DNA of 64,000 bases from CAVQFB01 sp963711675. GTDB lineage: Bacteria; Acidobacteriota; Terriglobia; Terriglobales; Acidobacteriaceae. The DNA is taken from the NCBI GenBank assembly GCA_963711675.1, contig CAVQFB010000004.1:372001-436000 (forward strand). The letters are read 5' to 3'. Shown piece by piece: positions 61,889-64,000 of the stretch (the stretch's first letter is position 1; each line of letters begins with the position of its first letter). The translations under genes and the position numbers were made by a program. A model generated the notes under the pieces. That model ran no database searches. It was not told the origin of the DNA and was given only the letters and a program-made list of their open reading frames with translations.

Positions 61889-64000
61889 TCACCATGGCCA
61901 GTGCTTTATATTCACGAGATTGCTGCCCGGCCCCGACGGGACGCCCGGCTTCTTAATCGTGATGTCGATGTGCGGGCGAACGGCCCCACCGGCTTCGGGT
62001 ATGCCGTGAACGTCCAGCCCAATCCTGCTTCCCGTGGTTGGAGTATTCAGAATGTTGACGCCGCCGCCGCCAGCGTTCGGATACGACTGCGGCCTGACGT
62101 TTTCAGCCGCGTATGCGACGGCTGCCACTGTTCCGACAACCTGACCAAAGGCTCTTGGATCACCATTGGCTGCGGCCTTCACTGTGTTCACGGCTCCGTT
62201 AGCAATAGCCTTGGCCGTATCAACTGGATGCTCTACTGCATTGGCGATACCCTCTACGGTTTGGATCGGATGCTCGACTGCGTTTACGACGGGAGTTACA
62301 GTTGCGTCCGCAACCCCCTTCACTTCACCGACTAGGAAGTTCGCTGAGGCGTTGACCTGCCAGGAAAGAGACCACCCGCTATTTTGCGCCTGGACCTCCT
62401 GCGAGGTAGGGACAATCTTGTCGCCCGTCGCCGCATTGTCGTGTCCATCCGGATCACCCACCGTGGTCGGGTTGTTCTCTACGTAGCTGTAGAGGTTAAG
62501 ACTCTGTGGATTCCCATAGTGAGCATACGGCACCGCCGCCGGTTTCTCGGCCCAGTCCGCCTGAACGAACCGGCCCCATGCGTTGGCGTAGTGCCGTGCT
62601 CCGAAGTAGTCCAGGTTCGATTCGTAGTCAAATTCCTTGCCGGTGAACTGGTATTCCTGCGTCGCCTGATTCATCACCAGCCGCTTGCCCCCGAAGGGAT
62701 AGAAGTCCTCCTCGTCCTCGATTGTGCCATTCGCCGCTGTGGCAGTCACGTTCGCTGATCCCAGATAATCGGAATAGTAATAGTGCACCGCCGCACCAAC
62801 ATCCCGCCGTGCCAGCCTCTTGCCGTTGAAGAAGATGTACTCGTTCTGAACGTTGCCACTCAGATCGCTCTCAGTCAGAACGTCACTGCCCGGATCGTAG
62901 AAATAGGCAGTGCCACTCGACCCAGCCGCCTTCTTCACTCTGCGGCCATCCGCGTCATAAGCGTACGTGTAACCCGCCGTAGCTGTTAACCGGTTCGCTC
63001 CATCGAAGGTATAGATGGGAGTCGAGCAGGAGGAGCTGCCCAGCAAGTTGCCGGCTGCGTCATAACAATATCCGTTGGGCTGGTTCCTGACGTTGGCAGA
63101 GAAGGCGAGATTCTCTGCCGTGCATTTCGTGGGAGTAATGGTATTCACGTTACCCCAGGCGTCAATCCCGTAGGACTCTCCCCAGTTGTTGGTGAGGTTA
63201 TTGACGATAACGGTGCAGTCCGTACCGCTGGTGGAGGCACTCGCAACGCGATTGAGGGCGTCGTAGGTGTAGCTGACAGTGCCGACGGTCTGACCGGACA
63301 TGCCGTCACGGGCATTCGTAATCTTTAAGACGTTACCGTTATCGCCGGCGCCGGCGTGGAAGTCGTAGGTGAGATCCAGAATCAGATTGTTGCCCGAGTA
63401 GGAGTGGAGCCGCAGTGGCTGTAGACGGCTGTTGTAGGTATTCGTGGTCGAAATCGGATTCGTTGCGCCGGAGCCGTTGATCATACCAGTCAGCCCGCCA
63501 AATGGGGCATAACTCACACCCGTAGCATAATTGATGCCGTTAGCAGTATCCACAGCCGAAGTTGACCGCCCAGCAACGCTGGATGTGTATGTGATCACTC
63601 GTCCGCTTGGATACGTGATTGTTTTCGGCTCGCCATCCATGAAGTACGTGTAATTAAAGATCTTGTACGTCAGGCTGGGCGGGTTCTGGTAGGTGAGGAT
63701 CACCCGTCCCATCGGATCGTAGCTGTAAACCATGCCCAGCGCACCTAAGGAAGCCGAGGCCAGCGTCACATGTCCCACCGCGTTTGTCGGCTGGAGATTC
63801 CACCAGGTTAAGGAGTCGTCGTAGCGATAACTGGAGTTCGGAGTCGTTCCATCCGAGTAGATGGTGTCTAGCGGGCGATTCAGGGCGTCATAATTGGTGG
63901 TGGCAGTCACGGTGGTGGTACCCGTCTGGTTCGGCGCCGCTGCAACTTTAGAGGTCAAATTCCCATTGTTGTCGTAGGAATAGGAGATCGTGCCTGCAGT
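61889..64000 (-). CDS. Rhs-repeat polymorphic toxin, C-terminal ~700 residues (5' end outside window)
   Basis: Open past the right edge (YSYDNNGNLTSKV continues upstream). It holds many YD/RHS repeats (YDALNRPLDTIYSDG, YAYDADGRRVKKAAG, YYSDYLGSANVTATAANG), then the conserved core end (YFGARHYANAWGRFVQADWA ... SLNLYSYVENNPTTVGDPDG). After that comes a ~170-residue variable tip: a helical segment (VEHPIQTVEGIANAVEHPVD) and a terminal beta-rich part (SRIGLDVHGIPEAGGAVRPH, IDITIKKPG). The core forms a shell that encloses the tip toxin; the tip is delivered to competing cells. The tip's activity is not identifiable by eye. Confidence 0.88.
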   Translation of the reverse strand, partial: TAGTISYSYDNNGNLTSKVAAAPNQTGTTTVTATTNYDALNRPLDTIYSDGTTPNSSYRYDDSLTWWNLQPTNAVGHVTLASASLGALGMVYSYDPMGRVILTYQNPPSLTYKIFNYTYFMDGEPKTITYPSGRVITYTSSVAGRSTSAVDTANGINYATGVSYAPFGGLTGMINGSGATNPISTTNTYNSRLQPLRLHSYSGNNLILDLTYDFHAGAGDNGNVLKITNARDGMSGQTVGTVSYTYDALNRVASASTSGTDCTVIVNNLTNNWGESYGIDAWGNVNTITPTKCTAENLAFSANVRNQPNGYCYDAAGNLLGSSSCSTPIYTFDGANRLTATAGYTYAYDADGRRVKKAAGSSGTAYFYDPGSDVLTESDLSGNVQNEYIFFNGKRLARRDVGAAVHYYYSDYLGSANVTATAANGTIEDEEDFYPFGGKRLVMNQATQEYQFTGKEFDYESNLDYFGARHYANAWGRFVQADWAEKPAAVPYAHYGNPQSLNLYSYVENNPTTVGDPDGHDNAATGDKIVPTSQEVQAQNSGWSLSWQVNASANFLVGEVKGVADATVTPVVNAVEHPIQTVEGIANAVEHPVDTAKAIANGAVNTVKAAANGDPRAFGQVVGTVAAVAYAAENVRPQSYPNAGGGGVNILNTPTTGSRIGLDVHGIPEAGGAVRPHIDITIKKPGVPSGPGSNLVNIKHWPW

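Overview
The window looks like a contig from an Acidobacteriota (Terriglobia-type) genome. This is inference from gene content: Ig-like and DUF4382-type lipoproteins, a PQQ dehydrogenase with its cytochrome c, OmpR-type winged-helix/TPR regulators, DUF2934, a TatA, and many small secreted proteins of no known family. No rRNA or taxonomic marker gene is present. One tRNA gene, tRNA-Pro(CGG), lies at 35250-35326.

Region 1 (1-35.3 kb) reads as chromosomal backbone. It holds an OmpA C-terminus, a Tat-exported FAD oxidoreductase, a secreted phosphodiesterase, a large Ig-like/PAF-acetylhydrolase lipoprotein, DinB, a cytochrome c plus PQQ alcohol dehydrogenase pair, TrmJ, a receiver-only response regulator, a cyanophycinase-like hydrolase, a DUF4382/DUF5666 lipoprotein, an XRE/S24-like regulator, two unknown membrane proteins, a DUF481 porin-like protein, an M20 peptidase, TatA, a TPR protein, Ada, and a probable operon of amino-acid permease, S15 hydrolase and TolB/CehA hydrolase. 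An epimerase and NagA complete it. Several of these otherwise intact genes carry exactly one single-base frame break (near 5759, 7600, 26187, 28247 and 30239), which points to sequencing or consensus indels or to recent mutations.

Region 2 (35.4-47.2 kb) begins just after the tRNA gene with a complete IS3-family element (4-bp target duplication, A_AAA_AAC slippery site). It continues with broken or unknown genes: a decayed secreted protein, a kelch-repeat/M23 peptidase gene with several lesions, a split receiver/winged-helix protein, a winged-helix/TPR regulator behind a 10-codon leader ORF, a two-gene unit of a cysteine-rich secreted protein and a membrane-anchored protein, a frameshifted HiPIP-like protein, DUF2934, and an overlapping XRE/RuvC-like pair.

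Region 3 (47.4-51.6 kb) is a large serine recombinase with a small overlapping partner. It is followed by about 2.2 kb of A+T-richer cargo, bounded on both sides by a ~65-bp imperfect direct repeat made from the recombinase gene's 3' end. Region 4 (52.6-58.4 kb) is a G+C-rich, heavily frameshifted remnant of a conjugative or integrative element: DNA adenine methylase, TraG/VirD4-like ATPase, replication-relaxation protein, zinc-ribbon protein, excisionase, tyrosine integrase and three small genes before a strong terminator. An IS110 transposase with an internal TGA follows.

Region 5 (59.7-64 kb, minus strand) is an Rhs polymorphic-toxin locus. The Rhs core with its variable tip and immunity gene is followed by displaced tip fragments that lack start codons, each paired with a possible immunity gene. 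The last such pair (60367-59730) resembles the cargo pair at 50686-51420, so a recurring two-gene cassette appears in two mobile contexts. That cassette is the best candidate here for an undescribed system.
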